A stretch of DNA of 64,000 nt from Cognatundibacterium jejuense (GCF_014284255.1 NZ_JACOFV010000001.1:248001-312000); one strand, 5' to 3'; positions 51,838 through 63,000 are shown, counted from the first letter of the stretch. Notes: a model not told the origin generated them from the sequence alone. Program-made: numbers and translations.

Positions 51838-51873
51838 AACGCCCGCACAGAGATTGTCGCGGGCGTTTTTTAT
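51838..51873 (+). terminator. Rho-independent terminator
   Basis: AACGCCCGC / GCGGGCGTT with a 12-base loop, followed by TTTTTATT. Ends the CBS gene transcript. Confidence 0.88.
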
Positions 51874-51895
51874 TGTCTCAAATGAGGAATTACAT

Positions 51896-52888
51896 ATGCA
51901 TATCGCCGTCGTAGGGGCAGGATTATCTGGTTTGACCGCAGCACGCCAATTACAATCGCAAGGTCACCATGTGACCGTCTATGAAAAAAGCGCTGGAGTA
52001 AGTGGTCGTATGAGTACCCGCCAAACTGAGTTAGGTGGATTTGACCATGGTGCACAATATTTCACGGCAAGTACAGATCGATTTAAAAAAGAAATTAGCG
52101 ATTGGAAAAAATCTGGCTGGGTCACAGCCTGGGATGAGAAATTAGTTTCTCTCGATCATGGAACCGTAAAGCCTGCAGGGAAGTCAGCAACACGCTATGT
52201 CGCGACACCTGGTATGAATGCGTTGGGCAAACAACTTGCGCATGGTCTGGATGTCAGAAAAGAGCAGCAAGTTATGGCTTTAGAAGCTTATGGCGATCAG
52301 TGGCTTCTGAAAGTGCAAGCCGATACCGTTTGCATTCCTGCTTCTGCAGGTCCATTTGATGCAGTAATTCTGGCAATTCCTGCTGATCAGGCCGCAGCTT
52401 TGTTGCATGAGTTTCCAAAGTTTGAAGCGCAAGCAAATAAAGCGAAGTTGGCACCGTGCTGGGCGCTGATGTTGGGTTTTCAGACATCGCTAGACTTGCC
52501 CTATGGCGGCGCTTGGGTCAATCAATCTCGTTTGTCATGGATTGCCAGAGATACGTCAAAGCCTGAGCACAGAGCAGGGGAGCGATGGGTTGCTCATGCA
52601 TCACAAGCCTGGAGCATTGAGCATCTGGAAGAAGAGCCGGAACGTGCCAAAGAAAAATTGCTCAAAGCATTTCACGAGGCAACTGGCTCCTGGATACAGC
52701 CTATCCATGCTGTCGTACATCGCTGGCGTTTTGCGCAAGCTGAACATCCATTGCCTCAAGACTGCATGTGGGATGCTAAGCGCAAAGTCGGCGTCTGTGG
52801 CGACTGGTTCGCAGCAGGGCTGGAAGGCAGTGGCCGGGTTGAAAATGCCTTCCTCAGTGCTTTGGCGTTAGCTAAAACGGTTAGCTAA
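51896..52888 (+). CDS. FAD-dependent amine oxidase/renalase-like oxidoreductase
   Basis: A 330-residue flavoprotein. The dinucleotide-binding fold is at the N-terminus (IAVVGAGLSGLTAARQLQSQ, then HHVTVYEKSAGVSGRMSTRQ), GGFDHGAQYFTA binds FAD, and the end CGDWFAAGLEGSGRVENAFL closes the site. This is the renalase/NAD(P)/FAD-dependent oxidoreductase family of bacteria. GAGGAA precedes ATG 51896, which lies right at the family start; the longer in-frame start at 51830 runs through the terminator. Substrate unknown. Confidence 0.92.
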   Translation: MHIAVVGAGLSGLTAARQLQSQGHHVTVYEKSAGVSGRMSTRQTELGGFDHGAQYFTASTDRFKKEISDWKKSGWVTAWDEKLVSLDHGTVKPAGKSATRYVATPGMNALGKQLAHGLDVRKEQQVMALEAYGDQWLLKVQADTVCIPASAGPFDAVILAIPADQAAALLHEFPKFEAQANKAKLAPCWALMLGFQTSLDLPYGGAWVNQSRLSWIARDTSKPEHRAGERWVAHASQAWSIEHLEEEPERAKEKLLKAFHEATGSWIQPIHAVVHRWRFAQAEHPLPQDCMWDAKRKVGVCGDWFAAGLEGSGRVENAFLSALALAKTVS

Positions 52889-52907
52889 TTTCAATTTTGT
52901 TACATTT

Positions 52908-53378
52908 TTATTGCAAAATCTTGGCGAGCCCGCGTGCGGGCTTGCCAGCATCGTAGATAGTCCAGCTTTTACGAACGTGATCTGGGACATTCCAAACAGC
53001 AACCGTTCCAGCGCGGAATAGCACAGTTTCACCGGCATTGACTGTAAATTCTTTGCCTTGGTAGTTGAGGTGAACGCTGCCATCAAGAATGTAGACCGCC
53101 TCGTCAAATTGGTAATGCCATTCAAACGTCGAAGCGTCACACTCAAATATCCCAGAGCTGATTGTGCCGTCGCTAGATTTGAAAAATTCATTTGCCCGGA
53201 AATTTGGCGTACCAGACTTTACCCACGTCGGATCAACATGAAATGGCTTCAGGTGGAGTTTGACTGCTTCTGCACTTGGGGCTGGCATTTTCGACACATG
53301 ACGGATTGCTTGGTAGGCGACAAATCCTGTCAGAGTAATGATGCTGCCAGCGATGGCGGCTTTGATTCTGGTCTTCAT
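52908..53378 (-). CDS. Membrane-anchored cupin protein
   Basis: A 156-residue protein with an N-terminal membrane anchor or signal (AAIAGSIITLTGFVAYQAI, residues about 7-25) and a cupin domain of the EutQ-like type (about 80-145): FECDASTFEWHYQFDEAVYI LDG-type first motif with Glu/His and a second motif GETVLFRAGTVAVWNVPDHV. The start is set at ATG 53378; the TTG two codons upstream is unlikely. It is convergent with the renalase-like gene and upstream of the ABC exporter. Role unknown. Confidence 0.8.
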   Translation of the reverse strand: MKTRIKAAIAGSIITLTGFVAYQAIRHVSKMPAPSAEAVKLHLKPFHVDPTWVKSGTPNFRANEFFKSSDGTISSGIFECDASTFEWHYQFDEAVYILDGSVHLNYQGKEFTVNAGETVLFRAGTVAVWNVPDHVRKSWTIYDAGKPARGLAKILQ

Positions 53379-53434
53379 GCGCAATGTAACGAAATGTATA
53401 AACCGCGCATGATAGCGCGATATTTAATTTTTTG

Positions 53435-55225
53435 CTACTGCTGCAACTGTTTTTCGCCAGTCTGGAGTCGCCATAAGCTGGCATAACCAGCATTAAGTGA
53501 AAGTAATTCATCGTGTGTTCCGCTTTCAATAATGCGGCCTCCTTCCAGTAAATGGATGCAATCTGCCTGTCGAACTGTCGATAATCGGTGGGCAATGACG
53601 ATCGTTGTGCGATGACGACTTACTACATCCAGACTGCGTTGTATCGCTGCTTCTGTTTCATTATCAACCGCACTGGTTGCTTCATCCAATATCAAAATTG
53701 GCGGATTTTTGAGGATGGCTCGCGCCAACGCTAAACGCTGACGCTGACCGCCAGACAATTTTTGCCCGCGCTCTCCAATCCGGGTCGCAAAACCCAATGG
53801 CAATTTGTTGATGAATTCGCTCGCTTCGGCAGCTTGTGCCGCAGCGGCAATTGCTTCGTCGCTGACGTGATCCATACCGTAAGCAATATTGTCAGCAATC
53901 GTTCCATCGGTTAAAAAGCTATCTTGGGCGACATAACCAATCACGCGCCGTAAATCTTGTAAGTTCAAGCTATCGGTCGGTATGCCATCAAGCAAAATCC
54001 GTCCATGTTGTGGTGTGTAAAACCGCAGTAGTAACTTCACCAGCGTTGATTTACCCGAGCCAGTGGAGCCAACAAAGGCAACTGTTTTGCCAGCGGGGAT
54101 GCGCAAATTGATGTCTTGTAAAGTGATTTGGTCACCATAAGAAAAGCCAACATTTTCAAATCGCAGTTCGCCTTTGACCGTTGCTGGAGTCAGGTGTTGG
54201 CCTTCATAACTGATGCTGATCTTGGTATCGAGCAGATTCATAGCGCGGTCTATCGCAGACATGGACCGTTGATACATATCGGCTACATCTGCCAGTCCTG
54301 TCATTGGCCACAATAAACGTTGCGTCAGGTACACCAGAACAGAATACGCGCCGATTGCTAAATCGCCGTGCAGAGTCAGCCAGCCGCCATAGACCAGCGT
54401 AGCGGTAAAGCCAGCCAAAATCGCCATGCGAATGACAGGGGTGATTGCAGAGCTGATGGCGATGGCTCTGGCGTTTGCTTCGCGATAATTATTGCTGGCT
54501 TCGGCGATATGACTTTTCTCAAAATCCTCTGTCGCAAATGCTTTGATCGTAGCCAGACCGAGCAAATTATTATTGAGTCTGGCACTGACATCGCCTGCCG
54601 CTTCACGCACTTCCGCATAGCGAGGTGCTAAGCGCTTTTGAAACCAGAATGCACCAAACAAAATAGCCGGTACTGGCAACAAGGAAATTACTGCCAGTGA
54701 CGGCTGCAGTGCAAAGAATACGGCACTCACCATAATGGAAGAACAGACGACCTGAATGATTTGATTTGCGCCGCCATTTAAAAAACGCTCCATTTGGTTG
54801 ATGTCTTCATTTAAGATCGACATCAGATTCCCGGTGCGTTGATTTTCGAAATAAGCCATTTCCAACTTTTGCACATGGTCGTACGTATCAAGGCGCAAAT
54901 CATGCTGCAAATTTTGCGCGAGTTTTCGCCATTTCAATGACAGCAGATACTCAAACCACGATTCGCCACCCCATATCAGAGCGTTGACGAGCCCCAAAAA
55001 AATCAATTGATGCCATGTGTCGACTATGCCGAATCCGCCTAGTACACGTTTTGCTAAAAAACTTTTATCGCCATTGACGACAATATCCACCGCAACGCCA
55101 ATCAGGACTTCTGGCAGGATATCGAAAAATTTATTCAACACCGAATACAGTGCGGCAAGACGAAAGTCGGAACGATATTGCTTCGCGTAGTGAAGAAGTT
55201 TTTTCAGTGGGTGGGTTGTTGGCAT
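53435..55225 (-). CDS. ABC exporter, fused membrane and ATPase domains
   Basis: A 596-residue half-transporter of the MsbA/LmrA type: six membrane segments (about 1-310) and an ATPase domain (about 340-590) with Walker A GSTGSGKST, the signature LSGGQRQRLALARA, Walker B ILILDEATSAVD and the H-loop IAHRLSTV. It lacks a peptidase or extra domain. Homodimeric exporter of lipids, peptides or drugs; the cargo is not shown. It is preceded by a lysS terminator and stands alone. Confidence 0.93.
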   Translation of the reverse strand: MPTTHPLKKLLHYAKQYRSDFRLAALYSVLNKFFDILPEVLIGVAVDIVVNGDKSFLAKRVLGGFGIVDTWHQLIFLGLVNALIWGGESWFEYLLSLKWRKLAQNLQHDLRLDTYDHVQKLEMAYFENQRTGNLMSILNEDINQMERFLNGGANQIIQVVCSSIMVSAVFFALQPSLAVISLLPVPAILFGAFWFQKRLAPRYAEVREAAGDVSARLNNNLLGLATIKAFATEDFEKSHIAEASNNYREANARAIAISSAITPVIRMAILAGFTATLVYGGWLTLHGDLAIGAYSVLVYLTQRLLWPMTGLADVADMYQRSMSAIDRAMNLLDTKISISYEGQHLTPATVKGELRFENVGFSYGDQITLQDINLRIPAGKTVAFVGSTGSGKSTLVKLLLRFYTPQHGRILLDGIPTDSLNLQDLRRVIGYVAQDSFLTDGTIADNIAYGMDHVSDEAIAAAAQAAEASEFINKLPLGFATRIGERGQKLSGGQRQRLALARAILKNPPILILDEATSAVDNETEAAIQRSLDVVSRHRTTIVIAHRLSTVRQADCIHLLEGGRIIESGTHDELLSLNAGYASLWRLQTGEKQLQQ

Positions 55226-55395
55226 AGTGGGTAGATGAAGATTCTTATTGGTGTGTTGGAAGGGTGGATTCTACCGTGACTAATACTTTGCTGCGGCAAA
55301 CAGGTCTTGATGTTGGGTGAGCTGATTAACCTATATGCTAGCCTATATATCAGATTGACTTTACCGTTGATGAATGCATACTCCCCCTAATTTTT

Positions 55396-55439
55396 AAAAA
55401 AATGCCCACATGTCATAGAGATCATGCGGGCATTTTTTT
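55396..55439 (-). terminator. Terminator behind lysS
   Basis: AAAAAAATGCCCACATG / CATGCGGGCATTTTTTT (one mismatch) with a 10-base loop. Symmetrical A and T tracts allow termination on both strands; on the minus strand it follows lysS. Confidence 0.85.
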
Positions 55440-55488
55440 ATACAGGGTAGGAGTATGTTTTACCCTGTTTATTTTCTGCGGATTTGGC

Positions 55489-57027
55489 TTAGTCTTCGCG
55501 GCGCAGGTGAGGGAACAGGATCACGTCACGGATATTTGGTGAGTCGGTAATCAACATCATCAAACGGTCAATGCCGATACCGCAACCGCCGGTTGGAGGC
55601 AAGCCGTATTCGAGGGCGCGGATGTAGTCGGCGTCGTAGAACATGGCTTCGTCGTCGCCCGCTTCTTTAGCGGCAACTTGTGCCTGGAAGCGTGCTGCCT
55701 GATCTTCTGCATCGTTCAACTCTGAGAAGCCGTTCGCAATTTCGCGGCCTGTCATGAATAATTCAAAGCGCTCAGTAATGCCAGGTGTCGTGTCAGATGC
55801 ACGTGCCAGTGGCGATACTTCGACAGGGTAGTCGATGATGTAGGTTGGGTTCCACAATTGTGCTTCAGCGGTTTCTTCAAACAAGGCCAATTGCAATGCG
55901 CCCAGACCTGCTGTGGCGAAAGGTTTGACGCCAAATTTCAACAATTCTGTTTTGATGAATTCTGCATCATGCAATTGTTCATTGGTGTAGTGTGGCGCAT
56001 ATTTATTGATCGCACCAACGATCGTCAGGCGTTCAAATGGCTTGGATAAATCCAGCTCTTTACCTTGATACGTCAATACAGCAGTGCCGTGCGCATCTTC
56101 AGCTGCTTTGCGAATGACTTGTTCAGTGAAGTCCATCAGCCATTTGTAATCAACGTAGGCTGCATAGAATTCCATCATCGTGAATTCTGGATTGTGGCGT
56201 GGCGATACACCTTCATTACGGAAGTTACGATTGACTTCAAAGACGCGATTAAAGCCACCGACTACCAGACGCTTCAGATACAACTCTGGTGCGATACGCA
56301 GGTACATTTCCATATCTAACGCATTGTGGTGCGTGATGAATGGTTTTGCAGCAGCGCCGCCAGGGATGACGTGCAACATTGGTGTTTCTACTTCCATAAA
56401 TTCATGGCTGGCCATGAAGTTACGGATGGAGCTCATTGCGGCAGTACGCGCCTTGAATGTGCGACGTGTGTCTTCGCTCATGATCAGGTCAACGTAACGC
56501 TGACGGTATTTGGTCTCTTGATTTGCCAGACCGTGGAATTTATCTGGCAGAGGGCGCAAGGATTTAGTCAGTAAACGCAACGTTGTGACTTTGATCGTGA
56601 GTTCATCCGTTTTAGTTTTAAACAAAACGCCTTCGATACCGAGGATATCGCCCAGATCGTAGTGGCGGAAGGCTTCCATTTCTGCTTCGCCAGTCTTGTC
56701 GGTCGTGACGTAGAGCTGAATACGACCATCAGCACGGATACCGGATGCGTCTTGCAATGTCGCGAAAGCGGCCTTTTTACCTGCTTCACGCTTGAGCATC
56801 ATACGGCCGCCAACGCTGACTTGCACGTTCAGTGCTTCTAATTCTTCACGAGCGATGTCGCCGTATTGCGCTTGCAAGTCTGCAGCTTTATGCGTAGGGC
56901 GGAAGTCGTTCGGGAAAGCAATGCCTTTGGCGCGAATGGCGTCGAGCTTGGCACGACGTTCCGCGATGATGGAGTTTTCATCAACCGGCAATTCGCTGGC
57001 AGTGCTTTGATTGTTTATTTCTGACAT
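55489..57027 (-). CDS. lysS: Lysyl-tRNA synthetase, class II
   Basis: Charges tRNA-Lys. The 512-residue enzyme has the N-terminal anticodon-binding OB domain ([20 protein letters not shown]) and class II motifs: [40 protein letters not shown] and [20 protein letters not shown]. The first 25 residues are a disordered extension. It lies downstream of prfB on the same strand, the order seen in E. coli and many proteobacteria. Confidence 0.97.
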   Translation of the reverse strand: MSEINNQSTASELPVDENSIIAERRAKLDAIRAKGIAFPNDFRPTHKAADLQAQYGDIAREELEALNVQVSVGGRMMLKREAGKKAAFATLQDASGIRADGRIQLYVTTDKTGEAEMEAFRHYDLGDILGIEGVLFKTKTDELTIKVTTLRLLTKSLRPLPDKFHGLANQETKYRQRYVDLIMSEDTRRTFKARTAAMSSIRNFMASHEFMEVETPMLHVIPGGAAAKPFITHHNALDMEMYLRIAPELYLKRLVVGGFNRVFEVNRNFRNEGVSPRHNPEFTMMEFYAAYVDYKWLMDFTEQVIRKAAEDAHGTAVLTYQGKELDLSKPFERLTIVGAINKYAPHYTNEQLHDAEFIKTELLKFGVKPFATAGLGALQLALFEETAEAQLWNPTYIIDYPVEVSPLARASDTTPGITERFELFMTGREIANGFSELNDAEDQAARFQAQVAAKEAGDDEAMFYDADYIRALEYGLPPTGGCGIGIDRLMMLITDSPNIRDVILFPHLRRED

Positions 57028-57154
57028 AAGATTTCTCTCAGTTTCTCAGTTTATTGGGCAGCTTGCCCATCGATTATTGTTGCTGGTGAGCGCGCCTGTC
57101 GCATTGATGTTTCTTATGCTGAGTGACTCGGCAATGCGCTCACGAATAGGTAGA

Positions 57155-58259
57155 TCAAACGCCTTGCTTCAAGGATGCCGCAATAAATTCATCAATATCA
57201 CCGTCGAGTACTGCTTTGGTGTTGCCTGTCTCGAAACCAGTACGCAAATCTTTAATGCGCGATTGGTCAAGCACATAAGAACGAATTTGATGACCCCAGC
57301 CGACGTCGGTTTTGGAATCTTCTAGATTTTGTTTTTCGCTCATACGTTTGCGCAATTCCAGCTCAAACAATTTTGCTTTCAACATTTCCCACGCTTCTGC
57401 ACGGTTGCGATGTTGGCTGCGATCGTTCTGGCATTGCACAACAATACCGGACGGGCCATGCGTTAAACGCACCGCAGAGTCGGTCTTATTAATGTGTTGA
57501 CCACCGGCACCGGACGCGCGATAGGTATCGGTACGTACGTCTGCTGGGTTGATATCGATCTCAAACGAGTCATCCACTTCTGGATACACAAACAAGCTGG
57601 AGAATGAAGTATGACGGCCATTGTTGGAGTCAAACGGCGATTTACGCACCAGACGATGAACGCCCGTTTCTGTGCGTAGGAAGCCATAGGCGTATTCGCC
57701 TTCCACTTTTAAGGTTGCGGTTTTGATACCGGCAACGTCACCATCGGATTGTTCCAGAATCTCAACTTTAAAGCCTTTGCGTTCGCAATAGCGCAGGTAT
57801 TGGCGCAACAACATGGATGCCCAATCTTGGGCCTCAGTACCGCCAGCACCAGCTTGAATGTCGATAAAGCAGTTGTTTGGATCCATTGGATTGTTAAACA
57901 TCCGGCGGAATTCCATGCCTTCAACCAAGCCGCGCAAATCTTGGGCGTCGATTTCGATTGCTTCTAAAGTATCGTCATCGGCTTCTTCACGTGCCATCTC
58001 GAATAAATCGTTGGCATCGCGTAAACCTGCATTGGCTTTGTTGAGCGTGTCAACAATCGCTTCTAAGGATTTTTTTTCTTTGCCCAGATCTTGGGCGCGT
58101 TTAGGATCATCCCAAACTTTAGGATCTTCTAATTCGGCGTTAACTTGTTCTAGTTTCTCTGACTTGATATCGAAGTCAAAGATACCTCCGAAGTTCAGCT
58201 TCGCGGACCGTCAGGTCGGCAAGCAGGGAGGACAGGCTATTGAGGCGTTCGGCTTCCAT
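57155..58259 (-). CDS. prfB: Peptide chain release factor 2, with programmed +1 frameshift
   Basis: Recognises UAA and UGA stop codons. The gene is split between two frames: ATG 58259 opens a 27-codon frame ending in TGA at 58176-58178, and the rest (57155-58177) reads on after a +1 shift at CTTTGAC. The joined product has 367 residues, the usual RF2 length. The main frame contains the anticodon-like tripeptide SPF (in [10 protein letters not shown]) and GGQ ([18 protein letters not shown]). In-frame UGA and the preceding GGAGG make this the classic autoregulated RF2 gene. Confidence 0.97.
58175..58189 (-). promoter_or_regulatory. Programmed +1 frameshift site of prfB
   Basis: Minus strand reads GGAGG TAT CTT TGA C: an internal Shine-Dalgarno-like GGAGG at 58185-58189, a slippery CTT and an in-frame UGA. 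When RF2 is scarce the ribosome shifts +1 and makes the full protein. Confidence 0.95.
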
Positions 58260-58385
58260 AATGTCGCTTTTCTAATGCAATAAAACCTTGCATTATAACC
58301 TCAGCTGCAAGGTAGTTGCCGATACTTTTGCCTATACTTTGTCAATACGCGCTGTCCTATCCTTGAAAAGAGGTGGGATTGTGTT

Positions 58386-58676
58386 TTACCAGAGCGAGCT
58401 GGCTACAGTTGGTTGAGCCTTTCGATGACTTTCTAGCCATTTTGCTAAATGTGTTTTAAAGCAAGAAGGGCAGATATGGTATTGCGTGATTTTGGCGGAA
58501 CCGCCGCTGGGAAGGGACTCTTCCTCTTCCATTGAGATGGTGGTGTTGATTTTCTCGTGTTCTTTGTCGCTCCAGTTTTCATCCCATAAGGACTCGGCTC
58601 CACAGACATCGCAGGTAAGCTTATCGAAAACTTCTTCGGTATGCTCTAAAATCAAAACGGTTTTCATGTGTTTCAT
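58386..58676 (-). CDS. Small protein with two Cys pairs, unknown
   Basis: A 96-residue protein with Cys22/Cys25 (TCDVCGAESL) and Cys69/Cys72 (ICPSCFKTHL), a pattern of a zinc ribbon or rubredoxin-like knuckle. The middle is acidic (EKINTTISMEEEESL). No family recognised. It lies upstream of prfB on the same strand, 126 bp away. The start may be ATG 58676 or 58667. Confidence 0.7.
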   Translation of the reverse strand: MKHMKTVLILEHTEEVFDKLTCDVCGAESLWDENWSDKEHEKINTTISMEEEESLPSGGSAKITQYHICPSCFKTHLAKWLESHRKAQPTVASSLW

Positions 58677-58763
58677 ACTGCCTCCAGGTGGTAGGTGTAA
58701 AAAAATGCGTATAAACCGATCGGTTGATTTTACATCAGCAAAGCGGATGAAATATCTGCGCTT

Positions 58764-58794
58764 ATAAAAAAAGCTGCGTCGAATGCGCAGCTTT
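58764..58794 (-). terminator. Terminator behind the ygiQ gene
   Basis: AAAAGCTGCG / CGCAGCTTTT with a 7-base loop; on the minus strand it is followed by seven T. It lies 43 bp beyond the stop of the YgiQ-family gene. Confidence 0.85.
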
Positions 58795-58836
58795 TCATGG
58801 TGTTTTACATTTTACTCAGAACGCGTTAGTGAATCA

Positions 58837-61137
58837 TTAACGACGCCCGGATTTTGCTGGTGCCGCTTTGGGCTTTGATGATTTGTAAGCCAGACCTGGG
58901 CGGGCGGGTGCTGTGACTGACTTTGCTGCCGTTGGCGTCTTGCCGTGGGTGACCGGCTTTTTACCAAAAGTATTGATCTTTGGCGCAGCTATCCTGCGGC
59001 CATTGGCAACGCCACTTTCTTCAATCGTGATTGGAATCACTGGTTGACGTGCCGGAATCAAATGGCGTGGGCCGCTGCCTATCAAATCGCGGCGCCCCAT
59101 GCGTACCAGCGCTTCGTGGATGATTTCCCAGTTTTCTGGCGCATGATAACGTAGCAAGGCTTTGTGTAATTTACGAATTTTGCCCGAACGCGCTGTTTCT
59201 ACTACCTCTGAATCTGCTGTCACTTTCTTGAGCGGATTTTTGCGTGTATGGTACATGGTGGTCGCCAATGCCATTGGGGTTGGCATGAAGGTTTGCACCT
59301 GATCCAGTTTAAAATCATTTTTCTTGAGCCAAATCGCCAGATTGACCATATCTTCATCGGTCGAACCAGGATGAGCGGCAATGAAGTATGGGATTAGATA
59401 CTGTTCTTTGTTCGCTTCTTTGGAGTACTTTTCAAACATTTGTTTGAATTCATCGTAGCTGCCGATGCCGGGCTTCATCATTTTCGATAAAGTATCGGAC
59501 TCAGTATGTTCTGGCGCAATCTTCAGCAAACCACCAACATGATGGGTGACCAGCTCTTTCACGTATTCTGGTGATCTGACGGCAAGGTCATAGCGTAAAC
59601 CTGAGCTGATCAGGATTTTCTTCACACCGGGAATGGCGCGGGCTTTGCGGTAGATCGAAATCAATTTACTGTGATCAGTGCCGAGATTGGAGCAAATTGA
59701 TGGATAGACGCAAGACAAACGACGGCATGATTCTTCGATTTTTTTTTCTTTGCAGGCCAGACGGTACATGTTGGCTGTTGGGCCGCCCAGATCCGAAATG
59801 GTGCCGGTAAAGCCTTTGACTTTATCGCGGATTTCTTCAATCTCACGCAAAATTGACGGTTCAGAGCGGCTTTGAATGATGCGACCTTCGTGCTCAGTAA
59901 TCGAGCAAAACGTACATCCACCAAAGCAGCCACGCATGATGTTGATTGAGAAGCGGATCATTTCCCACGCAGGAATGCGGGCTTTGCCATACGCCGGATG
60001 TGGTGCACGTGCATAGGCGCGGTCATACACCCCATCCATTTCATCCATTGCTAATGGCAGCGGCGGCGGGTTGAGCCAGACATCACGGTCGCCGTGTCCT
60101 TGCACCAGCGCCTTGGCATTGCCCGGATTGGCTTCCAGATGGAATACTCTGGAGGCATGGGCATACATCACAGCGTCGTCTTTGACTTCATCAAACGAAG
60201 GCAGGCGGATTACTGACTTATGTTGCTTGTTCTTGAGCATCAGTTGTCGTTCTTCACGGCTCATGATGCGAATGGCTTGCTGTTGCACTACGTTGACCGC
60301 CGGGGCTTCAGACGTTACTATTTTGGCATCATCACCAGTTGCGCACTTCGCGTCTTTTTCTGGCGTCATTGCATAGGGGTCGGTATGCGCTTCGAGTTTG
60401 CCTGGAGTATCGATTTTGACCGAATTGATTTCAGTCCAATCGTCATCTGGCAACCAGCCACGCGGTACCATGAATGCAGTGCCACGTAAATCGCGGATGT
60501 CTTTGATTGCTTCGCCTTGTGCAAGACGATGAGTCAGATCAATTAATGCGCGTTCGGCATTGCCGAATAACAGAATGTCCGCTTTAGAATCAGGCAGCAC
60601 AGAACGGCGAACTTTGTCTGACCAGTAATCGTAGTGCGCAATACGACGCAGGCTCGCTTCAATACTACCTATGACGACATTTGCATCAGGGAATGCCTCA
60701 CGTGCGCGTTGTGCGTAAACCACCAACGCACGGTCGGGGCGCTTGGTGCGATCACCATCGGGCGTGTATGCGTCTTCTGAGCGGATTTTGCGGTCAGCCG
60801 TATAGCGATTTACCATGGAATCCATATTGCCCGCCGTGACGCCAAAATATAAATTTGGCTTACCGAGGACGCGGAAAGCATCGGCAGATTGCCAATCAGG
60901 CTGGCTGATAATACCAACTCTAAAGCCATGATGTTCAAGCAAGCGACCGATCAAGGCCATACCGAAGCTAGGGTGATCGATGTAGGCGTCACCCGTGACT
61001 AAAATAACGTCGCAACTATCCCAGCCCAGCTTGTCCATTTCGGCGCGTGACATGGGTAAGAAAGGGGCTGTGTTGCTCCCGCCGACATCAGAGCGGAAGC
61101 GCGGGAAAGAGAAAAGATTTTTTGGCAAAGGATTCAT
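58837..61137 (-). CDS. ygiQ: YgiQ family radical SAM protein
   Basis: A 766-residue B12-dependent-like radical SAM protein of the UPF0313 family. The N-terminus looks like a cobalamin-type domain ([30 protein letters not shown]), then the radical SAM cluster [20 protein letters not shown] with Cys-x3-Cys-x2-Cys, then [16 protein letters not shown] and [20 protein letters not shown]. The C-terminal 90 residues are a low-complexity basic tail. Function in the cell is not established for the family. Confidence 0.95.
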   Translation of the reverse strand: MNPLPKNLFSFPRFRSDVGGSNTAPFLPMSRAEMDKLGWDSCDVILVTGDAYIDHPSFGMALIGRLLEHHGFRVGIISQPDWQSADAFRVLGKPNLYFGVTAGNMDSMVNRYTADRKIRSEDAYTPDGDRTKRPDRALVVYAQRAREAFPDANVVIGSIEASLRRIAHYDYWSDKVRRSVLPDSKADILLFGNAERALIDLTHRLAQGEAIKDIRDLRGTAFMVPRGWLPDDDWTEINSVKIDTPGKLEAHTDPYAMTPEKDAKCATGDDAKIVTSEAPAVNVVQQQAIRIMSREERQLMLKNKQHKSVIRLPSFDEVKDDAVMYAHASRVFHLEANPGNAKALVQGHGDRDVWLNPPPLPLAMDEMDGVYDRAYARAPHPAYGKARIPAWEMIRFSINIMRGCFGGCTFCSITEHEGRIIQSRSEPSILREIEEIRDKVKGFTGTISDLGGPTANMYRLACKEKKIEESCRRLSCVYPSICSNLGTDHSKLISIYRKARAIPGVKKILISSGLRYDLAVRSPEYVKELVTHHVGGLLKIAPEHTESDTLSKMMKPGIGSYDEFKQMFEKYSKEANKEQYLIPYFIAAHPGSTDEDMVNLAIWLKKNDFKLDQVQTFMPTPMALATTMYHTRKNPLKKVTADSEVVETARSGKIRKLHKALLRYHAPENWEIIHEALVRMGRRDLIGSGPRHLIPARQPVIPITIEESGVANGRRIAAPKINTFGKKPVTHGKTPTAAKSVTAPARPGLAYKSSKPKAAPAKSGRR

Positions 61138-61274
61138 GGGCGCGATTTTACCGGAAAGCCGCTAGCCTTGCTTGCTGTATGAAGAATTTATGCTGAATAA
61201 TCAAACGCTTGCGTAAGAATTTGCTCACAGCTGTGATGAAAAACCTAATTTATTTCGTAATACGTGAATGCTTT

Positions 61275-61724
61275 TCAGTTTTTGATATCAATATTGTTAC
61301 GCATGAGTGCGTCAACCTCCGTGTTTTTATGGCGTGGGATCCATTTAAGGCGCACTGCCGGAAGCAGCGAGAGCAATGCCTGCGCCTTCTGCCTGTACTC
61401 AACGAGTCGTGCCGAAGCCTTTGCTTCTGGTCCTAAAACATCATGGATTACAACTTGACTATCACCTCTCAATAACACGCTTTCTGCTTGCGACGGGTTG
61501 ACATGTTGCTTAATGAGTGTCAAGGCGGCAATCAGGGCTTGGTATTCTGCATCACTGCTGTCACCGTAGCCTATGTGTTGGGAGCGGCTAAAATGTTCGC
61601 CGTTTTTTCCTTTTAAGATACAAGCCAGGCGGCATGTACCTGGATTGGGTTTTGCTGATCCATCGAACCAGGCTAGCCAATCTGCATCTGCAAATAAATC
61701 GGCGTTCTTTAATTGTTTTGACAT
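61275..61724 (-). CDS. RNase HI-like protein
   Basis: A 149-residue RNase H-fold protein. The catalytic acids are all present: Asp21 in FDGSAKPNPG, Glu60 in SDAEYQALIAAL, Asp88 in RGDSQVVIHD and Asp138 in RHKNTEVDAL, with His132 next to it. It differs from standard RnhA in its opening and spacing and is nearer to the reverse-transcriptase-like RNase H family found beside rnhA in many bacteria, so an RNA/DNA hybrid nuclease role is likely but not certain. Confidence 0.88.
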   Translation of the reverse strand: MSKQLKNADLFADADWLAWFDGSAKPNPGTCRLACILKGKNGEHFSRSQHIGYGDSSDAEYQALIAALTLIKQHVNPSQAESVLLRGDSQVVIHDVLGPEAKASARLVEYRQKAQALLSLLPAVRLKWIPRHKNTEVDALMRNNIDIKN

Positions 61725-61918
61725 GACTATTTATTGCTTGTGCGCCGTTTTAATTGGCTGTCATTGGCTGTTGGTGGGCGCAAATTTTAACCGATCTGAT
61801 AGAAGATGCCATATTAGCTATATTTTTTGCACCAATCAGTGCATAGTAGCTTGTATATGTCTGAAGCTTTTATCTCAAAGCGGATATTCACGCTCTATTT
61901 TTACTAGAAATATATTCT

Positions 61919-62833
61919 ATGTTTATTCTCATTAAACAAGCATTTAAGCGATTTCTGACAAAGATTTTTGATGATGCTATTCGTGTTGAATATCAAAAAG
62001 CTGGTCTGATAAAGAAAAACATTGCGCTTGAAGGTGGTGATATATCTTACTTATGTAGTAATACTGGGTCTCTCGTAAATCAATCTGGTGGCGTGCTGTT
62101 GATGTTACACGGGTTTGGTGCGGAAAAAGACATCTGGTCTGGTTTTGCCAGACATTTGGCGACATCACTGCCTATGTTGATTCCGGATTTGCCCGGTCAT
62201 GGTGAAAATAATCAGGATTTTGAGGTCGATTATTCGGTTCATAGCCAAGCCAACCGTGTGTATAAGTTATTACAGGCTCTTAATGTAAGCAAGGTTCATA
62301 TTGTTGGTCATTCTATGGGGGGAGCAATCGCTTTGCGCCTCGCTCATCTATATCCAGAGATCGTCTCTTCGTTGGTCTTAATCAGTGCCGCTGGCGCTGA
62401 AATCAAGCCTGGCGTCTTAGAGAATATCGTTGATAGCCGCGATCTGAATCCTTTGGTGGATGTTAAAAATAAGGAAGATTTTCAACGCTTAATAGAATTT
62501 TGTATGAGTAAGCCGCCGTATGTGCCCAGGCCATTTTTTAATTTGCTTGCAGATAAAAAAATCGCACGTTTTGACATCGATAAAAAAATATTTGCCGATA
62601 TCGCAGCAGATATTGACCAGAGTGGACATCTTGATAGTATCAAGGTGCCAGCGCTGATTATTTGGGGTGATCAGGATCAGATTTTGAATGTTGCCGACGC
62701 AGATTATTTAAATCGACATTTAACAGGAAGTTATAAAATTATATTGCCGGGAATCGGGCACGTGCCAATAATGGAGGATCCGCGCCAAACCGCGCTCCAT
62801 GCGAAATACTTTTTAGAGCATCTTGCGCTTTAA
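61919..62833 (+). CDS. Alpha/beta hydrolase
   Basis: A 304-residue serine hydrolase: LMLHGFGAEKDIWSGFARHL (oxyanion loop), IVGHSMGGAIALRLAHLYPE (nucleophile Ser), IIWGDQDQILNVAD (acid) and PGIGHVPIMEDP (His). The first 40 residues are basic and amphipathic (IKQAFKRFLTKIFDD), perhaps membrane-associating. Similar proteins are annotated as lipases or esterases. It stands alone; its start at 61919 has no strong ribosome-binding site but fits the family. Confidence 0.88.
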   Translation: MFILIKQAFKRFLTKIFDDAIRVEYQKAGLIKKNIALEGGDISYLCSNTGSLVNQSGGVLLMLHGFGAEKDIWSGFARHLATSLPMLIPDLPGHGENNQDFEVDYSVHSQANRVYKLLQALNVSKVHIVGHSMGGAIALRLAHLYPEIVSSLVLISAAGAEIKPGVLENIVDSRDLNPLVDVKNKEDFQRLIEFCMSKPPYVPRPFFNLLADKKIARFDIDKKIFADIAADIDQSGHLDSIKVPALIIWGDQDQILNVADADYLNRHLTGSYKIILPGIGHVPIMEDPRQTALHAKYFLEHLAL

Positions 62834-63000
62834 TCCGGTAGCACTTGTAGTTTCGTCGTTAATGGCATTTTTTTTGCTATTTTTTTCTGAATTTTGTATA
62901 ACTGTGTAACAAATAGGCAATATGCCATTTCATTTTCGACGTACTACATAGAGAATGAAGCAGATCGCCATATTATTGCCTTACAAATTAGGAGTACAAG
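62834..63000. other. Short intergenic gap
   Basis: About 165 bp between the hydrolase and the Ser-rich protein; it contains AGGAGTACAAG immediately before the GTG at 63001, a good ribosome-binding site that decides that start. Nothing else seen. Confidence 0.5.
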
